Source of the DNA: Leptolyngbyaceae cyanobacterium SL_7_1
GTDB taxonomy: Bacteria; Cyanobacteriota; Cyanobacteriia; Elainellales; Elainellaceae
NCBI GenBank assembly: GCA_012032525.1
Contig: JAAUSV010000002.1
Span: forward strand, 1 to 39,174
Length of the DNA stretch: 39,174 nt
Reading direction: 5' to 3'
The translations under genes were made by a program, and so were the position numbers. Positions 27,425 through 35,796 of the stretch are shown in pieces; position 1 is the first letter of the stretch; each line of letters starts with the position of its first letter. A model generated the notes under the pieces. It did not search any database and was not told the origin of the DNA. It saw only the letters and a program-made list of their open reading frames with translations.

Positions 27425-28521
27425 GACAGCTTACTGCGTTTCATTTGCTCACGCTCAACCGCTTCAAACAAGGCACGGAAGTTCCCTTCGCCAAATCCTT
27501 CTGCCCGTTGCAGACAACGACTGGTCTGGTAGGTCTGGCGCTCAATTAGCTCAAAAAAGAAGGTAGGTTGGGCAAAAATTGGCTGGGTAAATGCTTGTAA
27601 AAGTAGTGCTTGGGGAGCATCGGGTTGCCAATCCACCAACACTTGTTGAGCGGCGATCGCGTCCCACTCGGCTGGTGCTAGTCCAAACCCCGATCGCTGT
27701 TGCAACTGCTCATAGTAGGTGGGGGGAACGGTTAATAGTGCCAATCCTTGCTGTCTCAAAGTGGCGATCATCTGCACAATTCTGTTGGTATGGAGGGCAA
27801 TATGCTGTACCCCAGCGCCTCGATTTAGATCTAAAAATTCTTGAATTTGGGAGTTGGCAGAGGCAGGCTCGTTGATGGGCAGTTGGGCAGTTCCATCAGC
27901 GTGCATCAGCACTTGACTAGACAGCGCCGATCGTTCAGTGGCGATCGCAAAGGTCTGTTGTCGGTGAAATCCAAAGGTAGTTTCATACCAGGACACCGCT
28001 CGACTGAGATCGCCAATTGCCACGTTTAGCACCACATGGTCGATTGCGGTGAAGGCAAGGCTCTCGGCTCCCTTAGGTGACCTTTCCACCAATAACGGTC
28101 TAGAGCCTGCGATCGGAAGCACAATCTTGTCTGACTGGTCGATTTGCTCGATTAATGTGTGTTGCAGATCGCCCCAACCCGTCACGATCGCCCATTTAGA
28201 CGAGGAGTCGAGATCCCCTGCCTCAGCTTGCAGAACTGGGCAGTCGGCAGCGATCGCCCGGTCAAGCACTTGTGTCAGGGATCGCACTTGAAATGCTACA
28301 TCCGCCACACCAGGGGGGTGGGCTTGCAGATAGTGGGCAACTGGACTATGGGAGGTAAGCGGCGACGCCAACAGAAAGATGACTCCTCCATTTTGTACCA
28401 CTTCGATCGCCGTATCTGGGGTTTGGTATTGGGCGATCGCCGCAAAACTCATGGTGTGAACGAACCAATCTCGCCATGTTGCGGCATTGTCTACATAGAA
28501 ACAAACATGATTCACATTCAT
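27421..28521 (-). CDS. hppD: 4-hydroxyphenylpyruvate dioxygenase
   Basis: A 366-residue non-heme iron enzyme that turns 4-hydroxyphenylpyruvate into homogentisate, the first step toward tocopherol in cyanobacteria. Two VOC-type halves are visible. The iron ligands are His162 (AIDHVVLNV), His240 (GVQHIALHT) and Glu324 (FFFELIERQ), the usual two-His-one-carboxylate set. The frame is open to 28548, but the ATG at 28521 gives the normal N-terminus (MNVNHVCFYVDNAATWRDWF). A terminator for the upstream rpmA gene separates the two, so this gene should have its own promoter. It is convergent with the PBP gene. Confidence 0.92.
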   Translation of the reverse strand: MNVNHVCFYVDNAATWRDWFVHTMSFAAIAQYQTPDTAIEVVQNGGVIFLLASPLTSHSPVAHYLQAHPPGVADVAFQVRSLTQVLDRAIAADCPVLQAEAGDLDSSSKWAIVTGWGDLQHTLIEQIDQSDKIVLPIAGSRPLLVERSPKGAESLAFTAIDHVVLNVAIGDLSRAVSWYETTFGFHRQQTFAIATERSALSSQVLMHADGTAQLPINEPASANSQIQEFLDLNRGAGVQHIALHTNRIVQMIATLRQQGLALLTVPPTYYEQLQQRSGFGLAPAEWDAIAAQQVLVDWQPDAPQALLLQAFTQPIFAQPTFFFELIERQTYQTSRCLQRAEGFGEGNFRALFEAVEREQMKRSKLS

Positions 28522-28554
28522 ACTGTGGCATATCCCATAAGACGGCATAACAGC

Positions 28555-28583
28555 AAAAAGCCACCCAGATGGGCGGCTTTTTG
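28555..28583 (-). terminator. terminator after rpmA
   Basis: A stem of about 13 bp with one G-T mismatch pair (CAAAAAGCCNCCCA and its complement around a GAT loop) with T-runs on both sides, so it can work in either direction. It lies about 30 bases after the rpmA stop and should end the rplU-rpmA transcript. Confidence 0.8.
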
Positions 28584-28613
28584 TGTAATTAATCAGTTGG
28601 ACTCATCCATGAT

Positions 28614-28889
28614 TTAGGCGGATGCCACGTCTACCAGCAGCGGGTAAACACTCACTTTCTTACGACTCTTCCCTTTGCGCTCAAACGTGACTACTCCATC
28701 TACCAAGGCAAACAAGGTATCATCGCTGCCCCGCCCCACGTTGGAGCCAGGGTGAATTTTTGTCCCCCGTTGGCGAATTAGGATATTTCCCGCCTTGACG
28801 ACTTGACCACCATAGCGCTTGACACCCAACCGTTGGGCGTTTGAATCCCGACCGTTGCGGGTACTACCTGTTCCCTTCTTGTGAGCCAT
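28614..28889 (-). CDS. rpmA: 50S ribosomal protein L27
   Basis: A 91-residue protein with the L27 signature [28 protein letters not shown] directly at the start, then [30 protein letters not shown]. The N-terminus begins without a cleavable extension, and its tail reaches toward the peptidyl transferase centre. Second gene of the usual rplU-rpmA pair, 91 bases after L21. The ATG is preceded by AGGGG at a slightly long distance. Confidence 0.97.
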   Translation of the reverse strand: MAHKKGTGSTRNGRDSNAQRLGVKRYGGQVVKAGNILIRQRGTKIHPGSNVGRGSDDTLFALVDGVVTFERKGKSRKKVSVYPLLVDVASA

Positions 28890-28980
28890 AACAACCCCTA
28901 TCTATCAATGTCTATTCTAAACTCAATTAGTTGCTTGGTGTGAAGTCTACCGTCCCCACTCTAGCGTGGATTTGGATGAG

Positions 28981-29454
28981 TTACTCAACTACCTCAACTG
29001 GGGTCGCTTCTAGTGTAGAAGTCTCCACGGCTGCTTCGACTGGCTCCACCGTGGTTTCCGTATCAGCGACTGAGCTAGCAGTTGCGGTCTTGACTGGAGA
29101 CTCACCCGACGTCGCCTCACTCGAAGCAAGAACAACGCCATTCAGTTGGATGGACTCGATCATCAACCGAGTCAATTCTTGGCGATGTCCTTGCTTCTTG
29201 CGGGTCTTCTTCTTGGGACGCATTTTGTAAACGATGATCTTGCGACCCCGAAGGTGACGGAGCACCTGCCCTGTCACCGTTGCTCCAGCTACGAGGGGCT
29301 GACCGATCGACACATCTCCATCATTTTCAATGAACAGGACGCGATCGATGGTGACAACATCTTCCTCATTTACCGCAAGACGTTCTATGTCGTAAAATCG
29401 TCCGGGCTCGACGCGCAATTGCTTGCCGCCTGTCTCAATAATTGCGTAGGGCAT
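28981..29454 (-). CDS. rplU: 50S ribosomal protein L21 with long C-terminal tail
   Basis: A 157-residue L21. The core (1 to about 106) is normal: MPYAIIETGGKQLRVEPGRF, then GRKIIVYKMRPKKKTRKKQGHRQELT, the rRNA-contacting basic region. It is followed by about 47 residues rich in Ala, Thr, Val, Ser and Glu with no basic residues except one Lys, probably disordered. Cyanobacterial L21 proteins often carry an extension, though this one is long compared with E. coli L21 (103 residues). A strong ribosome site (AAGGAG, 6 bases before the ATG) and a consensus-like promoter support the start. First gene of the rplU-rpmA unit. Confidence 0.95.
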   Translation of the reverse strand: MPYAIIETGGKQLRVEPGRFYDIERLAVNEEDVVTIDRVLFIENDGDVSIGQPLVAGATVTGQVLRHLRGRKIIVYKMRPKKKTRKKQGHRQELTRLMIESIQLNGVVLASSEATSGESPVKTATASSVADTETTVEPVEAAVETSTLEATPVEVVE

Positions 29455-29552
29455 GGATTCTCCTTCGCCGTACAGGTATCTAGTTCAAACCCAGCAAGGT
29501 GAACAGGATTTTGCTAACACCTGATCCGAGCAAATAAATAACACAATCTACA

Positions 29553-29581
29553 ATTATGCTTTACCGTAAGCATTTCGTCAA
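29553..29581 (-). promoter_or_regulatory. sigma-70-type promoter of rplU-rpmA
   Basis: On the minus strand TTGACG (29581-29576) and CATAAT (29558-29553) are separated by exactly 17 bases. The predicted start would leave a leader of about 90 bases before the rplU ATG at 29454, ending with GGCGAAGGAG as ribosome site. Confidence 0.7.
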
Positions 29582-29604
29582 TTCAAATTACCTAGTCGAG
29601 CAGG

Positions 29605-30048
29605 CTAAACAATAAAGCTAGCTGCCTCACCCTGGGCTGCTTGCCAACTACGAGCGTCATAGTAGAGGTCTTCGAGGGAAATTTCATAGAGGGCTTGCTT
29701 CAGCTTTTGATGCAGTCGATTCCACAGGGTAAACGTCACCCAATCTCCGGCTTGGGTTTGATCAGGAGCGTAGTGGGGGAGTGGATCGACCGTCTCTCCT
29801 ACAGCTTCCAAAATTTCCCCTAACGAAATATCCGCAGGCGATCGCGCCAACTGATATCCCCCCTGGGCACCTCGCACCGAAACCACCAATTCCGCCCGTC
29901 GCAGTTCAATCAGCAACTTCTCTAGGTAAGCGGATGGCAAGGCTTGGCGCTGGGCGATCGCCTTTACTGATCGGGGGGCATATCCAGGTTGCAAACATAG
30001 ATCCAGCAATGCTTTTACACTGTAATGTCCACGGGTTGTTAACTTCAT
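29605..30048 (-). CDS. Rrf2 family transcriptional regulator
   Basis: A 147-residue winged-helix regulator with the Rrf2 N-terminus MKLTTRGHYSVKALLDLCLQ and the recognition and wing region PSAYLEKLLIELRRAELVVSVRGAQGGYQLARSPADISLGEILEAVGE (about 39-86). Family members such as IscR bind an Fe-S cluster through three cysteines in the later part. Here the only cysteine is Cys18 in the first helix, so no IscR-type cluster can form. It may sense another signal or bind DNA constitutively. It lies directly upstream of rplU on the same strand, but with its own intergenic space (150 bases) and the rplU promoter in between. Confidence 0.9.
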   Translation of the reverse strand: MKLTTRGHYSVKALLDLCLQPGYAPRSVKAIAQRQALPSAYLEKLLIELRRAELVVSVRGAQGGYQLARSPADISLGEILEAVGETVDPLPHYAPDQTQAGDWVTFTLWNRLHQKLKQALYEISLEDLYYDARSWQAAQGEAASFIV

Positions 30049-30408
30049 CTCGATCGCACATTTGATCCACTTTACTTCTGTAATTAGATCTAACCAGTTT
30101 ATTTGCCTTTGTTAATCCTCAGTAGGGCAACTGGGCTAAGTTTTTTAAGGAGCGTGTAGAGTCCATCGTGCCAAAAAAAGTTTGGCTGGTTTGGCAATGG
30201 TTTAGATCGATCCTTCTCTCTCTATTCAACATAGAACTTTTGATCAATCAGACATTTGAATCCTCTAAAAAATAAGGTAAAAAAGGATAATATTCGTATA
30301 ATATGTTGGTTATGTTGTTGTACGTTAGGATTGCTCTTTATAAATCTAACGATCGACACCTTAAAGTCTTCCGTCAGCTCATACAGACAGTTCATCAGAG
30401 TTAAGTTA
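30049..30408. promoter_or_regulatory. divergent regulatory region between Rrf2 and cyAbrB genes
   Basis: AT-rich 360-base space between two divergent regulator genes. A perfect TATAAT (30297-30302) lies about 107 bases before the cyAbrB start and is a candidate -10 element, but I see no good -35 at the right distance. No gene is supported: the frame open from 30256 is an upstream extension of cyAbrB without family sequence. Confidence 0.45.
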
Positions 30409-30801
30409 ATGACTAAAAGAAAGAAGATCGAACCTTTGACAGGTGAAGCTCTTTTAGCCAAGGTTAAGGAACTAGACCACCTTGGCAAAGAGGAAAAGGC
30501 GAAGGAATGTGGCTACTACACCATTACGAAAAATGGTGTCGAGCGCGTCAATATGATGAAATTTTTAAATGCTCTGATTGACGCAAACGAAATTCAGCTA
30601 GATAGCAAGCAGGCGGCAAATGGACGGGGGGGGCGCAGCGCTAGCTATCGAATTACGGTACAGTCAAACGGCAATTTGTTGATTGGCTCAGCCTACACAA
30701 AGCAAATGGATTTGAAGCCAGGGGACGAGTTTGAGATCTCCCTTGGTCGCAAGCACATTCGCTTAAAACAAATTGACCGAGATGAGTTTGACGAAGAATA
30801 A
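30409..30801 (+). CDS. cyAbrB-type transcriptional regulator (AbrB family)
   Basis: A 130-residue cyanobacterial AbrB-like DNA-binding protein. Family blocks: PLTGEALLAKVKELDHLGKEEKAKECGYYTITKNGVERVNMMKFLNALIDA at the N-terminus, GRGGRSASYRITVQSNGNLLIGSAYTKQMDLKPGDEFEISLGRKHIRL as the AbrB fold near the C-terminus (the reverse of the Bacillus order), and an acidic end. Relatives (cyAbrB1/CalA and cyAbrB2) control carbon-nitrogen balance, hydrogenase and heterocyst genes. The sequence looks closer to the CalA branch, from memory. The open frame begins at 30256, but the family start is the ATG at 30409. Monocistronic. Confidence 0.92.
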   Translation: MTKRKKIEPLTGEALLAKVKELDHLGKEEKAKECGYYTITKNGVERVNMMKFLNALIDANEIQLDSKQAANGRGGRSASYRITVQSNGNLLIGSAYTKQMDLKPGDEFEISLGRKHIRLKQIDRDEFDEE

Positions 30802-31106
30802 CCTCCTACCGATCAATGCATTTGTCAATTCATTCAGGTGCGCCATCTCCTATTGCAGCGAATGCCATCTTATCAACCTTCACAAACAGCCCTGCCCACC
30901 CAGCTTTCTATCTAGCTAAATGGATGAAAATGGTTGATTTCTTTGGGGAGTTTCCCTTATTGGCAAATGGCTGGATGAATCTAGTCTCGTTTCTATTGCA
31001 ATCCTAAATCAACTGTGAAACAAAGATCCCCGGCTTCTTGGAGAAGCCGGGGATCTGGTGCGGCAGGATTTCATGATTTAGACAGGATTGCTATATTGCT
31101 GAATGC
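30802..31106. other. gene-free stretch with palindromic repeat
   Basis: Between convergent cyAbrB and CHAT genes. It contains the second copy of the 33-bp palindrome (31024-31056). A 63-codon frame at 30816-31007 shows no family and no ribosome site and was not called. Confidence 0.6.
31024..31056. repeat. 33-bp perfect palindromic repeat, copy 2
   Basis: Identical over all 33 bases to 1717-1749 (15-base arms, TGG loop). The flanks differ beyond the palindrome. Again it lies between convergent genes: cyAbrB ends at 30801 and the CHAT gene at 31107. Confidence 0.9.
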
Positions 31107-32450
31107 TCACCAAGGACTGCCTACTAATGTGAACGCCGCCCAATAGTAGGGACTTGAAAAGTCGAGTCGCTCAATTTGCCCTAGCTCGCTGGGTAAGGGT
31201 AATTGACCATGGGAGTTGTACAACTGTCCCTTCTCAATGTAAACTTGCCCGCTCAGCATAGCTTGTTGAGTACGTTGTAGTGCTTCGGCTTTGGTGGTGA
31301 CATCGGGGCGCGATAGTTGCCAGTAAAATTCTCGCATCAGCGCCAATGTACCTACATCACTGACGTACCAAAGGCTAGCCAGCGATGATTTGACCCCTGC
31401 TTGGAATGACAATCCGGCAAAGCCCAACTCAGCTTGACGATCGCCCAAGGCGGTCCGACAGGCACTCAGTACCAACAACTCAACCGGCAGCTCGCTCCAA
31501 TTGAGTTGTTGCAATTGGTCTAGGGTGAGCCGATCGCTCTGCCACAGTTGAATGTAGGACTGTGTGGGGGAGCCTGGTTGAAACTCGGCGTGGGTAGCAA
31601 GATGGACAATCCCAAATCCTTTGGATGCCAACTGTTGTCTGAGGTTTTCTAGGGTAAATTCTTGATTCAAAAAGATATTGCCCTGCCACTGGTTTTGAAT
31701 GATAGCGGACAACTCAGCCGGGACAGACGGCAGGTCGCTCAATTCTTGAAACTGGGAGGCTCCCATCGCCAACACTTGGGCTGATTTGATCCCACGATAC
31801 TCAGAGTTAGTCAAGCTAAATGCCGGAATCACCCCTAGGCTGTAGTTTTCTACCAAAAACTGGTGTCCGTCATAGAGGGCAGCTAGGGGAGCCGATCGCA
31901 CTCCTTCCCCCACACAGAAAATCAGCGTGTCGATTTGGTGCGCTTCTAGGGCAGGCTCTAGCGGGGCAACAATCCATTGGTAAAGTTGGGTGGCGGCGGG
32001 CAGGTAGGCTTGGGTGATGATGGCGCGGGTAATGTGGGACTGAAACTCATTTAGCACCGTGGTGACGATCGCTTGGGGAGCTTCCGGTATGATTCTGCGC
32101 ACCGGCTCGGCTCCCGGAATCACTAACACCAACTCCAACGCCTCTGGTTGGGGAAAGACGTAGATTAACGCCAAATGCTTTCCAGTCTGATTGCCCAACT
32201 GCGCCAATGTGTTGTTGATCTGAGTGGCGGAGAGAGGGGTATTGCCTGACCGGGTCCCCAGGTGGGTTTCGTACTGCTGTTGCCACGTTTGCTCGATCGC
32301 CGTAATTCGACTGTCTATTTCCGCAACCGCACGGCTCACCGCAGTTTCAACCGTTGTGCTAGGAATTGCCGCTTCAGTGGAGCTGGAGAGGGCGATCGCC
32401 AGTACCAATCCCAGTAAAACCCTGATGCTCCGACGCCATTGTTTATTCAT
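31107..32450 (-). CDS. secreted CHAT-domain (caspase-like) protein
   Basis: A 447-residue protein with an N-terminal signal or anchor (VLLGLVLAIALSSSTEAA, about residues 11-28) and a CHAT peptidase domain over about 150-447. The catalytic dyad is visible: His287 in VHLATHAEFQPG and Cys331 in LVLSACRTALGD. The C-terminal block SSPYYWAAFTLVG is the standard CHAT end. In many cyanobacterial CHAT proteins TPR repeats precede the domain; here the N-terminal part is short and has no obvious TPRs. CHAT peptidases are caspase/separase relatives, and the best-studied act in defence or cell death. No partner gene (gasdermin, Cas or TPR substrate) is adjacent. It is divergent from the SbcC-like gene. 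Confidence 0.88.
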   Translation of the reverse strand: MNKQWRRSIRVLLGLVLAIALSSSTEAAIPSTTVETAVSRAVAEIDSRITAIEQTWQQQYETHLGTRSGNTPLSATQINNTLAQLGNQTGKHLALIYVFPQPEALELVLVIPGAEPVRRIIPEAPQAIVTTVLNEFQSHITRAIITQAYLPAATQLYQWIVAPLEPALEAHQIDTLIFCVGEGVRSAPLAALYDGHQFLVENYSLGVIPAFSLTNSEYRGIKSAQVLAMGASQFQELSDLPSVPAELSAIIQNQWQGNIFLNQEFTLENLRQQLASKGFGIVHLATHAEFQPGSPTQSYIQLWQSDRLTLDQLQQLNWSELPVELLVLSACRTALGDRQAELGFAGLSFQAGVKSSLASLWYVSDVGTLALMREFYWQLSRPDVTTKAEALQRTQQAMLSGQVYIEKGQLYNSHGQLPLPSELGQIERLDFSSPYYWAAFTLVGSPW

Positions 32451-32632
32451 AGGACAGCAATCAAAAAACTTTTGGCTAGGGTTAATGGTGTACTCACCAT
32501 TAGGATCAACGGTTGCACTAGCTATCTTTCCGGGCGATCGCTGATTAATTTCTTGTGGCGTTGGCGGTTTTTCAAAAGAGTATGATACAACCGTTCTAGC
32601 ACTACGGCGTCACTCCCTTAGCACAGCGGCTC

Positions 32633-35393
32633 ATGGAAATCCTTTCGGTCACACTCAAAAACTTTAAATCCCACGGCGATCGCCACTTTGTTTTTCAACC
32701 AGGAACTAACGCCATTTGTGGCGAAAATGGGGCGGGCAAAACTAGCATTCTAGAGCGATCGCGTGGACTTTATTTAATTACCGGGGTGATTATCGTAACG
32801 AAGACCTGATCCGCAATGGGGCGGGTAGTGCGCAGGCGATCGTCGCTTTCATTTCCAACCGCGATGGGCGCACCTATGAAGTCCAACGCTGTACCACCAA
32901 AGGGTATACCTTGTTTGATCCCCAGTTGGGTCAACGCTTGGAATACAAACACATTGATGAAGAGGTGATGCCCTGGCTACGGCAACAGTTTGGTGTAGCG
33001 CCGGGAACGAATTTAAGCAAATTGTTTGCCAATACGATCGGAGTGCCGCAGGGAACGTTTACGGTTGATTTTTTGCAAACGGCTGAAAATCGCAGGAAGG
33101 TGTTTGATACCATCCTCAAGGTAGAAGACTACAAACTGGCATATACCCAATTAAATAGTCTAGAAAAATATGCCAGAGCAGCCGCCGATCTCTTAGAACA
33201 GTCGATCGCCCAATACACCGAAGAACTGCAAGCATTGACTCCCCTGCAACACCAACATCAGCAGGTCTCCCAGGAAATTGCTGATAATCAAGCCACATTG
33301 CACTCCCTGCACGCCCAACTAGAACAACTCCAGCAGGAAAAAGATCGACTAACAACCCAAGCAAAGCTAATCGAGCAATTGGAACAGCAACTGACTGGGT
33401 TGAAGATGCAAATCAATACCCATCAGCAGACCCATCAACTGTTACAACACTCAGTCGATCGGGCGCAGCAAGCCGCCGCAGTCTGTAGCAGCCAACAATC
33501 AAGCTATGAAGCATTTTTGAGTGCAGAGGCAGTGTTGTTGGATCTCGATCGCCATCTCAAACAACGCCAGACCTTACTCACTCAGCGAGACGCCCTCCAG
33601 CAGCAATTAACAGCAGGACAGGGAGCACTGACCCGTCTCCAACTTCAGCTAGAATCCCTCAACCTAGCGCAACAGGAAATCACCACACTCCAACCGCTTG
33701 TACAATCCCAGCACACTTTGGAAGCGGCTCAAGCATCCATCATCGAGACGCTTCAACGCTTACAGGCAGCCAGGCTAGAATATCAAGCCCTGACAAAACA
33801 CCTTGACAAACTCCAAGGCGAGTTAGAACGGTTAACAATAGAGATCCAGCGGATTCACGCTCTGCAAGGCGAAGTTGCTCAGCTAGATGCCCTAGAACAG
33901 CAGCGCCATCGCCTACAGGAACAACTCAGCCGCATTGACGCCGCCAAACAATTTGAATTAGATTTGCGGCGGCTGGTTGAGGTGGGGGAACAGGAGCGCG
34001 ATCGCCATCACACTCAAGCAGAACAAGCCCTGACCACCCTGCGGCAAATTCAACAAAGCGTTCCCCTGCTTGCCACCGCAGCCGTTGATCAGGCATTGCA
34101 GGCGATCGAGGCAGGCATGGGGATCAATCAAGCTCTGCTGCGATCGTTGCAAGGGATTCTTGCTGACCTAGCAGAGCAAACCGCCACAACCAAACTGCAC
34201 CACCACTTAGACACCTTAAATACCCAAATTAAATCGCTCTACCACTACCAAGCTGAGGTAGCCACACTAGAGGCGAAAGTCTTGCAATCTAACCAACTGC
34301 GTCAGGAAATTGAACAATACCAAACCCAACTTACAGCTCTACAGCAAACACTAGCCGATGAAATTGAGCTGCAAACTCAGCGATCGCATCTGGGGGATCA
34401 ACTCGATGCATTGAATGATCCCCGCAGTCGCATCCAACTCTTGCAACGCTCATTGACCCAGCAGTCTACGTTAAATGCAGCCTATGACAGCGCCCAACAA
34501 AACCAAGCGGTTCTTGAAAAGCAACTTCATGAATTAGAGGATCAGTTAGGTCAGTTTGCTGAATTAGACCAAGCAGTTGACACCCAGAAACACCAGCGAC
34601 AGCTCCATCAATCGGGTTATCTTTGTTACCTGCAATCCAAGCCCGATGCCGATCGCTGGCAGAGTTTGACGGCAGAGTTAGCCACAGCCACTACCCAGCT
34701 CAACGCTCTACAGACAAAGCTTACAGACTATCAGCAGCATTGCGAGACGGCATACCAGTCCTACGATCCCCAAGAGCAGCAACGCGTCGAAGCCATATAT
34801 ACCGATACTCGCAGCCAAGCCGATCGCTTACTAGGCAGCCTACCGCAACAACAAAAATTGCTACAAGAATTGGATCGTCGTCTAAGGGCACTTCAGGAAA
34901 TAGGCGAGAAACGCGATCGTGCCCAACGAATCTTCAAACAGAAACAGCGGATCAGCAAGTTCATCAGATTTTCCCGCGATGCTTATAAAAAAGCGGGTCC
35001 ACGCATCACCGAACGCTACATTCAGAGCATTTCGCGGGAAGCCGATCGCCTCTTCCGGGAGTTGCTCAACCGCCCCAATGTGGCATTGGAGTGGACACGG
35101 GATTACGAGATTCTTGTGCAGGAGGGAGCACACCTTCGCCGCTTCATCAATCTATCGGGTGGAGAACAAATGTGTGCTGCCTTGGCGGTGCGACTAGCGC
35201 TATTACGGGTCTTGGCTGACATTGATGTTGCCTTTTTGATGAACCCACCACCAACATGGATCGTCCCCGTAGGGAGAGTTTGGCGGAGGCGATCGCCAAT
35301 ATTCGCAGTTTCCGCCAACTGTTTGTAATTAGCCACGACGACACATTTGAGAAAGTAACCGAGAACGTCATCCTTGTCGAACGAGAATTATGA
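32633..35393 (+). pseudogene. SbcC/Rad50-like ATPase, two frameshifts
   Basis: A Rad50/SbcC-type SMC ATPase of about 920 residues, probably for DNA repair. It begins MEILSVTLKNFKSHGDRHFVF with Walker A CGENGAGKTSILE. It continues after a frameshift at 32755 (one missing G, GAGGCG read as GAGCG) as WTLFNYRGDYRNEDLIRNGA. Long coiled coils follow (Gln/Leu-rich, about 33200-34950). The distal ATPase half has the ABC signature FINLSGGEQMCAALAVRLAL. A second missing G at 35238 breaks Walker B: the corrected frame reads VAFLDEPTTNMDRPRRESLAE, then the H-loop VISHDD, to TGA at 35393. No CxxC zinc hook is visible at the middle of the coiled coil, and sbcD is not adjacent. Cyanobacterial homologues are often labelled SbcC. 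Confidence 0.87.
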
Positions 35394-35796
35394 TTACTTC
35401 GTGACAAATGAGGATTTTATAACAAAGGAAGATTCTTCACAAAATCTTTAACAGAATTAAGTTTTTCATTAGATTCCTTTTATAATTTGGGAGTTGATGT
35501 CATAGTTTGCAGCAGTCCCATCGCTACTGAAGCGATTTAATGCCAAGAGCGTGCATTACCTGATCGTCACTGCTGGCAATATTGGACGTTATTATTCTTC
35601 GTCTATAGCTATTGCGTCGTTTTTTTGATGGTTACCCTGTGATGGTTCGCGAGGTCTAGGTTTTCCCATAGTGGGTACGGCGAATGTCTACCTTATGGAC
35701 GGCAGCCGTGTTGTTCCGATGGTCTACACTACTTAAAAAATCTTAGGACATCGCCCGACCGTAATACACCATTAGCAAGTCGTAGAGAAGGTAAAA
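35394..35796. other. 403-base region upstream of sucrose-phosphate synthase
   Basis: No gene seen. A TATAAT hexamer at 35481-35486 in an AT-rich stretch is a possible -10 element, but no convincing -35 accompanies it. The sps ribosome site AGAAGG lies at 35786-35791. Salt-responsive control would fit the enzyme, but nothing in the sequence proves it. Confidence 0.45.

Noticed and set aside
30256-30408. Longer N-terminus for cyAbrB
   Set aside because: The upstream codons do not resemble the family, which begins at the ATG at 30409; the region looks like a promoter.
30816-31007. 63-codon open frame after cyAbrB
   Set aside because: No domain or ribosome site; lies in the intergenic space before the palindrome.
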